From NCBI GenBank assembly GCA_963580285.1, contig OY757019.1, positions 67,013,076 to 67,077,075 on the forward strand: a stretch of 64,000 bases of DNA, written 5' to 3'. The notes beneath the pieces were generated by a model. It did no database searches and was not told the origin of the DNA. It saw nothing but the letters and a program-made list of their open reading frames with translations. The DNA comes from Lucinisca nassula (taxonomy: Eukaryota; Mollusca; Bivalvia; Lucinida; Lucinidae). Below are positions 1 to 11,789 of the stretch, piece after piece (position 1 is the first letter of the stretch; the number at the start of each line of letters is the position of its first letter). The position numbers and the translations under genes are program-made.

Positions 1-1160
1 TGACAAGTTCAAAAACAAGAGTTTTCAAACTCCTCCAAGCTTTCTGCCTGACTTCCTTGTTTGTAAGTTTCATGAAGATCCGTTCAAAACTAAAGGGGCA
101 GCAGTGATAACAATGTCGAAAATAGGCATTTTCAGCAATCAAAGGCACGTCACTCTATGATAAATGTGCCGACTTGGCCGGTATTCGAACTCACCTGAGG
201 TTTTATTCCCAGCCACCTTACATGTAAGTTTCAGAAAGATCCGATCAGACTTGGCCAGTATTCAAACTCATCCAAGATTTTATTCCCAGCCACCTCACGT
301 ATAAGTTTCAGAAAGATCCGATCAAAACTGAAGGGGCTACGGTGATGACAAGGTCAAAATTTGGCATTTTTAGCAATCATAGGAATGTTACTCTAAATTT
401 AATGAGCCGACTTGGCCAGTTTTCGAACTCATCCGAGGTTTCATCCCCAGCCACCTTACATATAAGTTTCAGAAAAATCCGATCAAAACTGAAGGAGCTA
501 CGGTAATGACAAGGTCAAAAATCAACATTTTCAGCCATCAAAGGGACAGAACTCTACGATAAATGGGCTGACTTGGCCTGTTTTCGAACTCATCCAAGAT
601 TTTATCCCCAGCCACCTTACATATAAGTTTCAGAAAGAGCCAAACAAAACTGAAGGGGCTATGGTGATGACAAGGTCAAAAATCGGCATTTTCAGCAATC
701 AAAGGGACGTAAATCAATGATAAATGGGCCAACTTGGCCAGTATTCAAACTCATCCTAGGTTTTATCTCCAGTCACCTTACATATAGGTTTCAGAAAGAT
801 TCGATCAAAACTGAAGGGGCTACGGTGATGACAAGGTAAAAAATCGACATTTTCAGCCATCAAAGGGACATAACTATATAGTTAATGGGGCAACTTGGCC
901 AGTTTTCGAATGCATCCGAGGTTTTATCCCCAGCCACCTTACATATAAGTTTCAGAAAGATCCGATCAAAACTGAAGGGGCTACAGTGTTGACAAGGTCA
1001 AAAATCAACATTTTCAGCAATCAAAGGGACCTAACTCTATGATAAATAGGCCACCTTTGCCGGTATGCGAACTCATCCGAGGCTTTATCCCCAGCCACCT
1101 TGCATATAAGTTTCAGAAAGATCCGATCAAAACTCATAGGGCTACGGTGATTACAAGATC
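1..1160 (+). repeat. Type A tandem array (about 161-bp unit), family FA
   Basis: About seven diverged head-to-tail units. The landmark 'acttggccagttttcgaac' recurs near 408, 568, 729, 890 and 1050, so the period is 160-161 bp. The unit near 171-247 is shortened. Each unit contains a run like 'gatgacaaggtcaaaaatcgg', which is the site used by later insertions. The same array is seen at 4,980-5,460, 14,200-14,840, 42,060-42,370 and 42,590-42,700. No coding potential: the short frames drift between units. It is probably the internal array of a hairpin-ended element whose left end lies outside the window. Confidence 0.9.
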
Positions 1161-2819
1161 AACAAGAGGGCCATGATGGCCCTGGATCGCTCACCTGGTC
1201 CATAGAGTAATAAGTGGGTCCCGGGTAGGGCCATTATTGACCCCAGGGTTATAATGTGCATTATGTTGAGGGAGGTCTAAAAAGGTGAAGCTTCATACCA
1301 AATATCAAAAAAGGCTATAATTTGAACAATCTTGGCAAAGGTCCGCTACATACCAAATATCAAAGACCTGGGCCTTGCGGTTTCAGAGAATAAGGTTTTT
1401 TTTAAAGATATTCCCAACATAAGCCTATGTAAAACCAAATGGCCCCAGGGCGGGGGCATTTTTGGCCTCAGGGCTAATATTTAAACAATCTTGATAGAGG
1501 TCCGCTAGGTGAAGCTTCACACCAAATATCAAAGACCTGGGCCTTGCTGTTTCAGAGAAGAAGATTTTCAAAGATTATTTCTATATAAGTCTATGTAAAA
1601 CCAAAGGGCCTCGGGGTGGGGGCATTTTTGGGCTCAGGGCTATAATTTGAATAATCTTGAAAGAGGTCCGCTAGATGAAATTTCACACCAAATATCAAAG
1701 ACCTAGGCCTTGTGGTTTCATAGAAGATTTTTAAACATAGATAAGTCTTATATAAGTCCCTATATAAGTCTATGTAAAACCAAAGGGCCAGGAGGCGAAG
1801 GCATTTTTGGGCTCAGGGCTATAATTTGAACAATCTTGAAAGAGGTCCGCTAGATGAAATTTCACACCAAATATCAAAGACCTAGGCCTTGTGGTTTCAT
1901 AGAAGAAGATTTTTAAAGATAGATAAGATAAGTCTTATATAAGACCCTATATAAGTCTATGTAAAACCATAGGGCCCCAGGGGCGAGGCATTTTTGGTCT
2001 CAGGGCTATAATTTGAACAATCTTGGTAGAGATCCACAAGCTGAAGCTTCATACCAAATATCAAAGACCTAGGCCTTGTGGTTTCAGAGAAGAAGATTTT
2101 TCAAGATTTTCCCTATATATGTAAAACCAAAGGGCCCCGGAGCGGGGGCATTTTTGGCCCAAGGCAATAATTTGAACAATCTTGGTAGAGGTCCACAAGA
2201 TGAAGCTTCATACCAAATATCAAAGACCTGGGCCTTGCAGTTTCAGAGTAGAAGATTTTTAAAGATTTTCCCTATATAAGCCAATGTAAAACCAAAGGGC
2301 CCTGGGGCGGGGGCATTTTGGGCCCCAGCACTATAATTTGAACAATCTTGGTAGGGGTCAACTGGATGAAGCTTCATATCAAATATCAAAGACTTGGGCC
2401 TTGCAGTTTCAGAGAAGAAGATTTTTAAAGATTTTCCGTATATAAGCCCATGTAAACCCAAAGGGCCCCCCAATGGGGGGGGGGGGGGGGGGGGGGGGCA
2501 TTTTTTGCCCCAGCACTATAATTTGAACAATCTTGGTAGGGGTCCACTAGATGAAGCTTCATGCCAAATATCAAAGACCTGGGCCTTGCAGTTTCAGAGA
2601 AGAAGATTTTTTAGGTTTTCGGTGAAAAAATCTATTTTTGGCTCCTGTGACCTATATGTGCAACGGACCAGAACCATTTGAACAACTTTGAAAGGGGACC
2701 ACCTAAGGCTCATTCCTGTGAAGTTTGGTCAAAATCTGATCAGTGGTTTAGGAAGAGATGTCGTTTGAAGAAATTGTTTACGCACGGATGACAGACAAAA
2801 AGTGATCCTAATATTAAAC
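1161..2819 (+). mobile_element. F1 hairpin-ended element, first half of a fused dimer
   Basis: Starts with AACAAG and a 7-bp stem (AGGGCCA/TGGCCCT, loop TGA), then the word CGCTCACCTG. The body is a type B array. It ends in a non-repeat 3' segment (near 2,610-2,800: a 'gtgacctatatgtgcaacgg'-like stretch, then a 'gatgacagac' run) but lacks the usual 3' hairpin and joins the next head near 2,820. It sits inside a type A unit exactly at the 'aaggtc|aaaaatcgg' position. A non-autonomous element; no gene is carried. Confidence 0.75.
2475..2498 (+). repeat. 24-nt poly-G run
   Basis: Uninterrupted run of 24 G within one type B unit, where other copies have 'ggggcgggggc'. Likely slippage expansion; it could form a G-quadruplex or be an assembly length error. 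Confidence 0.9.
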
Positions 2820-4979
2820 ACAAGAGGGCCATGATGGCCCTGGATCGCTCACCTGATCCATAGTGTAACAAGTGGGCCCCAGAGAGGGCCATTATTGGCC
2901 CCAGGGCTTTAATGTGCATAATGTTGGGGGAGGTCTTAAAGGTGAAGCTTCATACCAAACATCAACAAAGGCTATGATTTGAACAATCTTGGCAAAGGTC
3001 CACTAGATGAAGCTACACATCAAATATCAAAGACCTGGGCCTAGCGGTTTCAGAGAAGAAGATTTTTAAAGATTTTCCCTATATAAGCCTATGTAAAACC
3101 AAAGGGCCAGTGGATGGGGGCATTTTTTGCCCCAGCACTATAATTTGAACAATCTTGGTAGGGGTCCACTAGATGAAGCTTCATACCAAATATCAAAGTC
3201 CTGGGCCTTGTGGTTTCAGAGAAGAAGATTTTTAAAGATTTTCCCTATATAAGCCAATGTAAAACCAAAGGGCCCCGTGGCGGGGGCATTTTTTGTCCCA
3301 GCACTATAATTTGAACAATCTTGGTAGGGGTCCACTAGATGAAGCTTCATACCAAATATCAAAGACCTGGGCCTTGTGGTTTCAGAGAAGAAGATTTTTA
3401 AAGATTTTCCCTATATAAGCCAATGTAAAACCAAAGGGCCCCGTGGCGGGGGCATTTTTTATCCCAGCAGTATAATTTGAACAATCTTGGTAGAGGTCCA
3501 TTAGATGAAGCTTCATACCAAATATCAAAGTCCTGGGCCTTGTGGTTTCAGAGAAGAAGATTTTCCCTCTATAAGCCTATGTAAAACCAAAGGGCCCCGG
3601 GGCGGGGGCATTTTTGGCCCCAGCACTATAATTTGAACAATCTTGGTAGGGGTCCACTAGATGAAGCTTCATACCAAATATCAAAGACCTGGGCCTTGTG
3701 GTTTCAGAGAAGAAGATTTTTAAAGAGTTTCCCTATATAAGCCTATGTAAAACCAAAGGGCCCCGTGACGGGGGCATTTTTTGTCCCAACACTATAATTT
3801 GAACAATCTTGGTAGGGATCCACTAGATGAAGCTTCATACCAAATATCAAAGTCCTGGGCCTTGTGGTTTCAGAGAAGAAGATTTTTAAAGATTTTCCCT
3901 ATATAAGCCTATGTAAAACCAAAGGGCCCCGGGGCGGGGGCATTTTTGGCCCCAGCACTATAATTTGAACAATCTTGGTAGGGGTCCACTAGATGAAGCT
4001 TCATACCAAATATCAAAGACCTGGGCCTTGTGGTTTCAGAGAAGAAGATTTTTAAAGATTTTCCCTATATAAGCCAATGTAAAACCAAAGGGCCCCGTGG
4101 CGGGGGCATTTTTTGTCCCAGCACTATTATTTGAACAATCTTGGTAGGGGTCCACTAGATGAAGCTTCATACCAAATATCAAAGACCTGGGCCTTGTGGT
4201 TTCAGAGAAGAAGATTTTTAAAGATTTTCCCTATATAAGCCAATGTAAAACCCAAGGGCCCCGTGGCGGGGGCATTTTTTGCCCCAGCACTAAAATTTGA
4301 ACAATCTTGGTAGGGGTCCACTAGATGAAGCTTCATACCAAATATCAAAGTCCTGGGCCTTGTGGTTTCAGAGAAGAAGATTTTTAAAGATTTTCCCTAT
4401 ATAAGCCTATGTAAAACCAAAGGGCCCCGGGGCGGGGGCATTTTTGGCCCCACTACTATAATTTGAACAATCTTGGTAGGGGTCCACTAGATGAAGCTTC
4501 ATACCAAATATCAAAGACTTGGGCTTTGTGGATTCAGAGAAGAAGATTTTTAAAGATTTTCCCTATATAAGCCTATGTAAAACCAAAGGGCCCCAGGGCG
4601 GGGGCATTTTTGGCCCCAGCACTATAATTTGAACAATCTTGGTAGGGGTCCACTAGATGAAGCTTCATACCAAATATCAAAGATCTGGGCCTTGTGGTTT
4701 CAGAGAAGAAGATTTTTTAAGTTTTTGGTGAAAAAAATCTATTTTTGGCTCCTGTGACCTAGATGTGCAACGGACCGGAACCATTTGAACAACTTTGAAA
4801 GGGGACCACCTAAGGATCATTCCTGTGAAGTTTGGTCAAAATCCGATCAGTGGTTTAGGAGGAGATGTCGTTTAAAGAAATTGTTTACGGACGGACGCAC
4901 GGACGCACGCACGGACGACGGACGACGGACAAAAAGTGATCCCAAAAGCTCACCTCGTCACAACGTGACGGTGAGCTTA
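2820..4979 (+). mobile_element. F1 hairpin-ended element, second half of the dimer, with 3' end
   Basis: Head (AGGGCCATGATGGCCCT hairpin, then GATCGCTCACCTG) near 2,820. The body is the cleanest type B array of the window: the 'agatgaagct' landmark falls at 3171, 3337, 3503, 3659, 3825, 3991, 4157, 4323 and 4489, a 166-bp period with one 10-bp deletion. Then come the fixed 3' segment, a GACG-rich run (about 4,893-4,930), the terminal hairpin and TTAA. The sequence after it resumes the interrupted type A unit. Confidence 0.8.
4948..4979 (+). other. F1 3'-terminal hairpin and TTAA end
   Basis: GCTCACC (4948-4954) pairs with GGTGAGC (4970-4976), with an inner CGTCAC/GTGACG stem, followed by TTAA. 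The last arm is the reverse complement of the word after the 5' hairpin (CGCTCACCTG). Equivalent ends: 18,255-18,286, 42,028-42,059 and 44,628-44,660. Confidence 0.85.
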
Positions 4980-5699
4980 AAATCGGCATTTTCAGCAATC
5001 AAAGGGACGTTACTCTGTGATAAATGGACCAACTTGGCTGGTTTTCGAACTCATCCGAGATTTTATCCCCAGCCACTTTACATATAAGTTTCAGAAAGAT
5101 TCGATCAAAACTGAAAGGGCTACAGTGATGACAAGGTCAAAAATCAGCATTTTCAGCAATCAAAGGGACGTTACTCTACGATAAAAGGGCCGACTTGGTT
5201 GGTTTTCGAACTCATCCGAGATTTTATCAACAGCCACCTTACATATAAGTTTCAGAAAGATCCGATCAAAACTGAAGGGGCTACCGTGATGACAAGGTCA
5301 AAAATCGGCATTTTCAGTAATCAAAGGGACGTAACTCTATGATAAATGGGCAGACTTGGCCAGTTTTCAAACTCATCCGAGTTTCTATCCCCAGTCACCT
5401 TACATATAAGTTTCAGAAAGATCCGATCAAAACTGAAGGCGCTACGGTGATGACAAGCATTTTCCCATAGTAAGTCTATGGGACCTTGTGGTTGCCATAG
5501 GAGCCAAAGCTTTTAGAGCGATTTCAAAAAAAAGTTTGTCATCAATGCCCCACCAGAGGCATACTACAGGTGAGAAATAATTGAGATCAGCCTGCAGGAT
5601 ACAGAGATATAACTGCTCAAAAATGTGGACGGACGACGGACGGATGGACGACCCACTATACTATAAGCTCCCCTGGAGCCTTCGGCCCAGGTGAGCTAA
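4980..5699 (+). repeat. Type A array and FA 3' end
   Basis: Three further 161-bp type A units, resuming the unit broken at 1,161. Then a non-repeated 3' segment, a GGACGACGGACGG run (about 5,630), the box ACTATACTATAAG and the hairpin CCTGGAGCC-TTC-GGCCCAGG ending GTGAGCTAA at 5,699. The same end is seen at 42,545-42,583. With the head at 14,112 this defines family FA. Confidence 0.8.
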
Positions 5700-5711
5700 A
5701 AATCTCTAAGA

Positions 5712-6172
5712 ATGAAGGGGTTTCCTGGTTCAAATAAACTTTTCTACTTGTATATATTTACAGTTGTTATAGGTAATGCTTGGGATGTTGAATCAAATCC
5801 TGGTGCAGACTCCCGAATAACAGTTCAGACTTCCCTTGTGGACTCTGTCAAAAAAGTGTTGGTTGGGAAGACCGGGGAATTTGTTGCGACACCTGCAATG
5901 TCTGGTATCACATAGGATGTCAAGGCATGTCATCAACTATGTATAGTTTTTACAACAGATCATTGAATAAAAATGTTGCATGGGAGTGTTTGAAATGTGG
6001 AATGCCAAACTTTTCCACATCTCTGTTTGACACCTCATCTTCTATAGACACCTACAACCACTTTGAACCTTTATCTACCCTATCCGAGCCTGATAGTCCG
6101 ATACCAGACAACATCGGCCCACCCACGGCAGCTTCATCGCCCATTGTGCAGCAGTCAAAAGAAGCTAAATGA
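5712..6172 (+). pseudogene. LINE leader with 2A-like motif and PHD-like finger
   Basis: The first frame (5,712-5,915) begins MKGFPGSNKLF, has a short hydrophobic stretch (residues 11-21) and then DVESNPGA at residues 25-32 (5,784-5,807). This matches the 2A ribosome-skipping consensus DxExNPGP except that the final proline is alanine. 2A peptides at this place are known in several CR1-like and other APE-type elements. After a frame change (about 5,810-5,840) frame 2 encodes a cysteine/histidine cluster (CGLC, CCDTC, WYHIGC, CLKC; about 5,841-6,003) that fits a PHD-like finger. The frame stops at TGA 6,170-6,172, which may be an ORF1/ORF2 boundary or a mutation. Confidence 0.7.
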
Positions 6173-6178
6173 AAGACT

Positions 6179-7516
6179 AAAAAGGCGGTCCTTAACCATC
6201 CCCTCAGAATATTGATCATGAATTGTCAGTCAATAAAGAATAAAAGGGCTGAACTTCATACAATTATCGACTCGGCGAAACCAGATATCATTTTGGGCAA
6301 TGAGTCTTGGTTAACCCCAGAAATTAAAAACTCGGAAATTTTCCCTGAATCCTTTGAGGCCATCCGGAAAGACAGAGTTTGGGATGCACATGGAGGTGTC
6401 TTCGTGGCTTTCAAGCGAGACCTACTCTGTACAGAAACTCCGGAGTTGGACACCAACTGTGAACTAGTTTGATGTAAATTGAACATCATTGGATGAAGGA
6501 CTTTGTACCTTGGATCTTTTTATCGCCCACCAGATCAGATTGACCCAGAATATCTTGAGGCTTTTAATTCATCTTTGTCTAGGATAATGTCAAATGCAAA
6601 TGCCCATATTTTGGTTGGCGGAGACTTTAATTGTGGTGACATTGAATGGAGCAACATGCAGGTGTCCCATGGGGTGCCTAAAAGGCAGACACAGCAACAA
6701 CTTTTGGACATAATTAAAGAACACTGCCTGGCCCAAGTTGTTAACATACCCACCTGACAAGAAAAGACCCTTGATTTATTGTTTACAAATTCTCCATCCC
6801 CAGTAAGCCGAGTTAAGGGGATGCCCCCGATTGGCAAAGCTGATCATGACATAGTCCTTGTTGAGTATGACATAAAAGCTAAACGAATCAGACAAGTCCC
6901 GCGTAAAGTTTTTCTCTACAAACGTGTGGATATGGATGGTCTGCGAGACCATATGGTGCGATTTAAGGATTCGTTCCTTTCCTCTGACCTCTCACACATG
7001 TCAGCTAATGACCTGTGGGTCAATTTTAAGTCCGAATTAACCACGGCAATGGAAAGGTTTATACCAACTAAAATGACCAAAACAAAATATAGGGCACCAT
7101 GGATCGATAACACGATCAAGCATCTCATCAGAAGACGGAATAGAATGTATTTTCGTGCTCGCAAGTCTAGCAGCCCTGACGTTAAGAACCATTACAAACG
7201 GTTCAGAGCACATGTGCAAAAGGTTATAAGAGATGCATATTGGAAGCATGTTTCCAGCATCTTTACCTTTGAAGATGACAATATAGATCCCGATAGTCCC
7301 CAAAAGAAAGGTAAAGTTAAAAAGTTTTGGTCATTCGTAAAGTCCCTGAAAAAGGATGCGTTTGGGATCACTTCGCTAAGGGAAAATGGAATTCTAAAAA
7401 CAGATGCGCGCGATAAGGCTAATATTTGCAATAAACAGTTTCAATCAGCATTTACGCGTGAAACTGATGGTGAGCTACCATCTAAAGGTGCAAGTCCGTT
7501 CCATTGGGGTCGCTAA
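6179..7516 (+). pseudogene. LINE APE-type endonuclease region
   Basis: One frame interrupted only by TGA codons (6,470, 6,494 and 6,755). Endonuclease motifs appear in order: MNCQS, GNESWL, FYRPP, GGDFNC (GDFN at 6,620-6,631), TLDLLF and KADHD; the last is the usual SDH with S replaced by A. Such domains nick target DNA to prime reverse transcription. A basic linker follows to 7,516, where a frame change near 7,500 leads into the RT. Several of the stops look like single-base decay of an Arg or Trp codon. Confidence 0.8.
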
Positions 7517-9203
7517 ACTGTTAGGTAAGCTCAAGATACATAAGGCATCTGGGCCCGATGACCTGAATGCCAGGGTACTTAAGGAATGTAGTGCTGAAAT
7601 ATCTCCTGTGTTGGCCTTTATCTTCAATCAATCACTTGCCCAGGGCACTGTACCAGATGACTGGCGACAAGCAAATGTAACCCCGGTCTATAAAAAAGGG
7701 GAAAAATATGATGCAGCAAATTATAGACCAGTGTCGCTAACATGCATCTGTTGCAAAACCCTGGAGCATATATTAGTAAGCAACATCAACAAGCACTTAG
7801 CCTTTGAGAGCATTTTCGCTGACTGTCAACATGGTTTCCGGAGTCAAAGGTCTTGCGAAACGCAGCTTGTTCAATTTTACCATGACATTGTGAGCAATCT
7901 GGATGGGGCCATAAACCGTGGCCACAAACAGACTGACTTGATCATCATGGACTTTGCTAAGGCCTTTGACACGGTACCTCACAGAAGGCTATTACATAAA
8001 CTAGAGTACTATGGGATAAGAGGATCCACGCATAGGTGGATTAGCTCATGGCTCTCTGGGCGCTCACAACAAGTTGTACTTGATGGCCAAGCGTCTGATC
8101 CAGTCCCTGTTTTATCTGGAGTCCCCCAAGGTTCGGTCCTTGGACCGGTCCTTTTCTTGGTTTTCATTAATGATCTCCCCGATAATATCAGGTCATCGGT
8201 CCGTTTGTTTGCTGATGATTGTGTGTGTCCTGTATAGGAACATATATTCTCCTTCTGACTGTCTTATTTTACAAGATGACCTGGATCAACTTGCACAGTG
8301 GGAGGCCGATTAACAAATGAAGTTCAATGTGGCCAAATGTCACTCAATGAGAGTGTCACGACACCCTCCGGACAAGCAAATTAAGTTTGACTATACTCTT
8401 CACCAGCAAGTTTTGGAGCATGTTCAATCCGCCAAATATCTTGGTATCACCATCACTGACTATCTTGATTGGGGTCAACATATCTCAGAGATTACATCTA
8501 AAGCAACTAGGACTTTGGGATTCCTTAGACGGAACTTGGCTTTTGCACCTAGGCAGACAAAGGATGTTGCATATAAAACATTGGTTCGCCCTCAACTCGA
8601 ATATGCATCACCCATCTGGCATCCCTATGTTAAAACTCAAGACTCAGCAGGTGGAGAAGGTGCAGAGGACAGCTGCTCTATGGACCTGTAGGCGATGGCG
8701 AAATAGAAGTAGCGTCGGTGACATGCTTAATGAGCTAGAGTGGCCGTCCCTGGAGGCCTGTCGTGAGCAGTCCTCTTTAACATTCTTCTACAAGATACAC
8801 TCTGATTCAGTGTCTATTGATAAAGATAGGTACTTGACCCCTGTAACACTGTCGACCAAAACAAGGGCATCAAAAGTAAACGACTCACAATATCGTAGAG
8901 TGAGTGAGTGTTTCAGTTTTACGTCCCACCAACAGCTAAGGTCATACGGAGACGGGACCTCGGTTTAAAGACTCATCCGAAAGTCTGGAGAAGCCCGGGA
9001 TTGAACCTGCGACCCCTGGTTTACAAGGCGAGTAGCGTAACCACTCGACCACGGAGGCTTCTGAACAATATCGTAGATACCAGTCCTATAGTGATGCCCT
9101 AAAGAACTCATTTTTTCCTAGAACTATTCCCCAATGGAATAGTCTTCCCTCCTCTGCGGTGAATGCCAAGTCCGCAGAAGAGTTCAAAGCCCGCACAGTG
9201 TAA
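7500..9203 (+). pseudogene. LINE reverse transcriptase and C-terminal domain, interrupted
   Basis: RT motifs are clear: KASGPDD, NYRPVSLT, GFRSQRSCETQL, MDFAKAFDTVPH, SGVPQGSVLGP and the catalytic FADD (8,208-8,219). The frame shifts just after FADD (about 8,225) and again near 8,640; a TAA lies at 8,311. The C-terminal part includes the AKYLGI, WHPY and KVQRTAALW motifs typical of this superfamily, is split by the SINE at 8,899-9,064, and resumes with PRTIPQWNSLP to the stop at 9,201-9,203. All catalytic residues I can recognise are present, but no intact protein can be read from this copy. Confidence 0.85.
8899..9064 (-). mobile_element. tRNA-headed SINE inserted in the LINE
   Basis: On the minus strand: a tRNA-like head with box A (GTGGTCGAGTGGTTA) and box B (GGTTCAATCCC), a short body, and a tail ending GGGACGTAAAACTG and (ACTC)n. 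It is flanked by the 12-bp duplication ACAATATCGTAG (8,887-8,898 and 9,065-9,076). Removing it rejoins the LINE C-terminal frame, so it inserted after the LINE. Confidence 0.9.
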
Positions 9204-9385
9204 GATTGGGACTCAGAGGTATGCGTTTGAGGATACCTCTGTTATGCAGATTGTAAATAGTTTTAAGGACGCATCCAGTGCCTCTCTTTTTTTTTTTTTT
9301 TTCAGCTAAATTCTAAATTTAGCCACCCAATCAACTGAGGTAATGGCCAGATATGACCGACTCAGTATAAGAAGATAGATAGATA

Positions 9386-10500
9386 AAACCAAAGGGCCCT
9401 AGAGCGGGGACATATTCGGTCTCAGGGCTATAATTTGAATGATCTTGACAGAGGTCCACTAGATGCAGCTTCATACCAAATATCAAAGACCCAGGCCTTG
9501 TGGTTTCAGAGAAGAAGATTTTTAAAGATTTTCCCTATATCAGTCTATGTAAAACTATAGGGCCCCGGAGCGGGGGCATTTTTGGCCCCAGGGCTATAAT
9601 CTGAACAATCTTGGTAGAGGTCCATTAGATGAAGCTTCATACCAAACAGCAAAGTCCTGGGCCTTAAGGTTTCAGAAAAGAAGATTTTTAAAGATTATCC
9701 CTATATAAGCCTATGTAAAACCATTTTTTGCCCAGCACTATAAATTGAACAATCTTGGTAAGGGTCCACTAGATGAAGCTTCATCCCAAATATCAAAGAC
9801 CTGGGCCTTGTGGTTTCAGAGAAGAAGATTTTTAAAGATTATATAAGCCTATGTTAAACCAAAGGGCCCCGGGGCGGGGACATTTTTGGTCTCAGCATTA
9901 TAATTTGAATAATCTTGTTAGGGGTCCTTTAGATGAAGCTTCATACCAAATATAAAAGACCTAGGCCTTGTGGTTTCAGAGAAGAAGATTTTTAAAGATT
10001 TTCCCTATATAAGTCTATGTAAAACCAAAGGGCCCCGGTGTGGGGGCATTTTTGGCCCAAGGGCTATAATTTGAACAATCTTGGTAGAGGTCCATTAGAT
10101 GAAGCTTCATTCAAAATATCAAGTCCTGGGCCTTGCGGTTTCAGAGAAGAAGATTTTCCCTATTTAAGTCTATGTAAAACCGAAGGGCCCCAGGGAGGGG
10201 GCATTTTTGGCCCAAGCACTATAATTTGAACAATCTTGGTAGGGTCCACTAGATGAAGCTTCAAACTAAATAGCAAAGACCTGGGCCTTGTGGTTTCCGA
10301 GAAGAAGATTTTTTAAGTTTTGGTGAAAAAAATATTTTTTTGGCTTCTGTGACCTAGATGTGCAACGGACCGGAACCATTTGAACAACTTTGAAAGGGGA
10401 CCACCTAAGGATCATTCTTGTGAAGTTTGGTCAAAATCCGGTCAGTGGTTTAGGAGGAGATGTCGTTTGAAGAAATTTTTAGGCACGCACGCACGGAAGC
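9386..10500 (+). repeat. Type B array and F1 3' segment, truncated
   Basis: About six 166-bp type B units, several with internal deletions, then the fixed F1 3' segment ('tgtgacctagatgtgcaacg' near 10,349) and a short GCACGCACGG run. The terminal hairpin is missing, and the sequence passes into type C repeat near 10,505. The left edge abuts the LINE tail. Confidence 0.8.
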
Positions 10501-10677
10501 ACGACGTAATTCAAAAGGAATTCAAAGTAAGGATGCATTACTCTTTCCCTTAATAAAGATGACAGGAATACATGACCGAGATGACTATTTTCAATGTTCA
10601 AAGAGCTATGCCTCCAAAAGAAAGAACAGCAGAATTAAAATTCTCATTTTCAGTTTACTGGGGGCCAATGCTCTTTA
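10501..10677 (+). repeat. Type C repeat, left fragment
   Basis: Contains 'caatgttcaaagagc' and an 'actccaaaag'-like landmark shared with the array at 12,180-12,930. The mariner at 10,678 separates it from that array. Confidence 0.65.
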
Positions 10678-10700
10678 GGAGGGTAGGCTGAAAAGTTCTG
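10678..10700 (+). repeat. mariner terminal inverted repeat, left
   Basis: Pairs with 11,947-11,969; only the outermost base differs (G here, C in the reverse complement of the right end). Confidence 0.95.
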
Positions 10701-10741
10701 GACTGACCAAGATCCAATGGTTTGTCCATGCTGAAAGTGCC

Positions 10742-11789
10742 TTATTTTTCAACATAGTCTCCCTTCCTGTCCACACACTTCCTCCAGCGATGTTGGAGTC
10801 CTTGGATCCCAGAGGTACAGAAGGTCTCATCTTGGTCCCTGAAAAACTCCTCCACAACAGCTATCACCTCCTCGTCTGACCGATAATGCTGCCCAGCCAA
10901 ATGCTTTTTCATGTTTGGAAACAGGAAATAATCTGATGGAGCAAGATCAGGTGAATACAGAGGGTGATTGACAAGTGTGAAGCCACAGTCATGCACAGCA
11001 GCCATTGCGACAACCGATTTATGAGCAGGCGCATTGTCCTGATGGAACAAGACCCCTTTTGTCAATTTTTCGGGTTGTTTAGCCTTAATTGCTTTTTGCA
11101 ATTGTTTTAGCAGATCTGCATAATACTCCCCATTAATTGTTCTGCCCTTTTGAAGGTAATCTATGAATATTATACCCTTGGCATCCCAGAACACTGATGC
11201 CATCACCTTCTCTGCAGATGAGACGACCTTTGCCTTCTTTGGAGGGGGTGAGCCAGGGTGCTTCCATTGCAAGGATTGTCTTTTGGTCTCTGGCTCAAAG
11301 TGATGAACCCAACTCATCCTGAGTGACAAAACGGTCAAGAAAACCATCTTGGTCTGCTTCAAAAATAACCAAGTTGGCTTGTGACAGGTTCAGTCTGGTC
11401 AACTTTTGGTCAGGCGTCAAAAGCCGTGGCACCCATCTGGCGGAAACCTTTGACATTCCTAATTCACTGTGTAGAATGTTCTCTACTCGTTCACGGGAGA
11501 TGCCAACAGTGTTAGCTAACTGCTTCACAGTTAAACGCCTGTCATCCATCACGGCCCTGTGCACTTGGCTGATGGTTTCCTCAGTTGTTGCCGTTGTGGG
11601 TCATCCACACCGGTCATCATCTGCAAGGCTGTCCTTGCCCATCTTAAAATTTGCTGCCCACCTTTTCACGGTTGCATACCAAGGAGTATCATCCCATAAT
11701 GTAGCAACCATATCGGCATGAATGTCCTTAGGAGCTAACCCCTTTTTATGGAGGTACTTGATGACACAACGATGCCAGATTTTGTCCAT
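10742..11789 (-). pseudogene. mariner DD34D transposase
   Basis: Spans 1,048 nt (about 349 codons; mariner transposases are usually about 345 aa). The N-terminal part (11,789 to 11,604) starts MDKIWHRCVIKYLHKKG and carries the first helix-turn-helix. An in-frame TGA at 11,601-11,603 separates it from the same frame continuing through LTVKQLANTVGISRE (second HTH). A frame change near 11,310-11,320 falls in the first catalytic block (VTQDE / WVHHFEPETK), where about two bases are missing. The second block HQDNAPAH and the third YSPDLAPSD are intact; 34 residues separate the second and third catalytic Asp. Stop at 10,742-10,744. Cut-and-paste transposition enzyme, now non-functional. Confidence 0.92.

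Larger units (their letters stand above)
5706..9385 (+). mobile_element. Decayed non-LTR retrotransposon (Jockey superfamily, CR1/L2-like)
   Basis: In order: a short hydrophobic leader with a 2A-like motif, a PHD-like zinc finger, an APE-type endonuclease, a reverse transcriptase with an intact FADD box, and a C-terminal domain, then a 3' UTR ending in an AGATAGATAGATA microsatellite. The order EN then RT, and the simple-repeat tail, fit the Jockey/CR1 group; the exact clade is not determinable by eye. The copy is dead: four in-frame TGA codons and one TAA, at least four frame changes, and a SINE inserted at 8,899. It lies between an FA 3' end and type B DNA; exact ends and target duplication are not clear. 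Confidence 0.85.

Noticed and set aside
2076..2681. Small proteins encoded by type B units (and similar frames at 10,038, 13,270, 15,824, 16,138, 18,919, 38,429)
   Set aside because: They are the same array read in various frames and on both strands, with stops moving between units; no sign of protein-level conservation.
1..5000. Possible CRISPR array
   Set aside because: Units are 160 bp or longer, with no short identical repeats and unique spacers; eukaryotic arrays.
6170..6757. Selenocysteine or stop-codon reassignment in the LINE
   Set aside because: TGA is also the expected product of CpG decay; no SECIS-like structure sought or seen, and the RT has frameshifts and a TAA, so the copy is simply dead.
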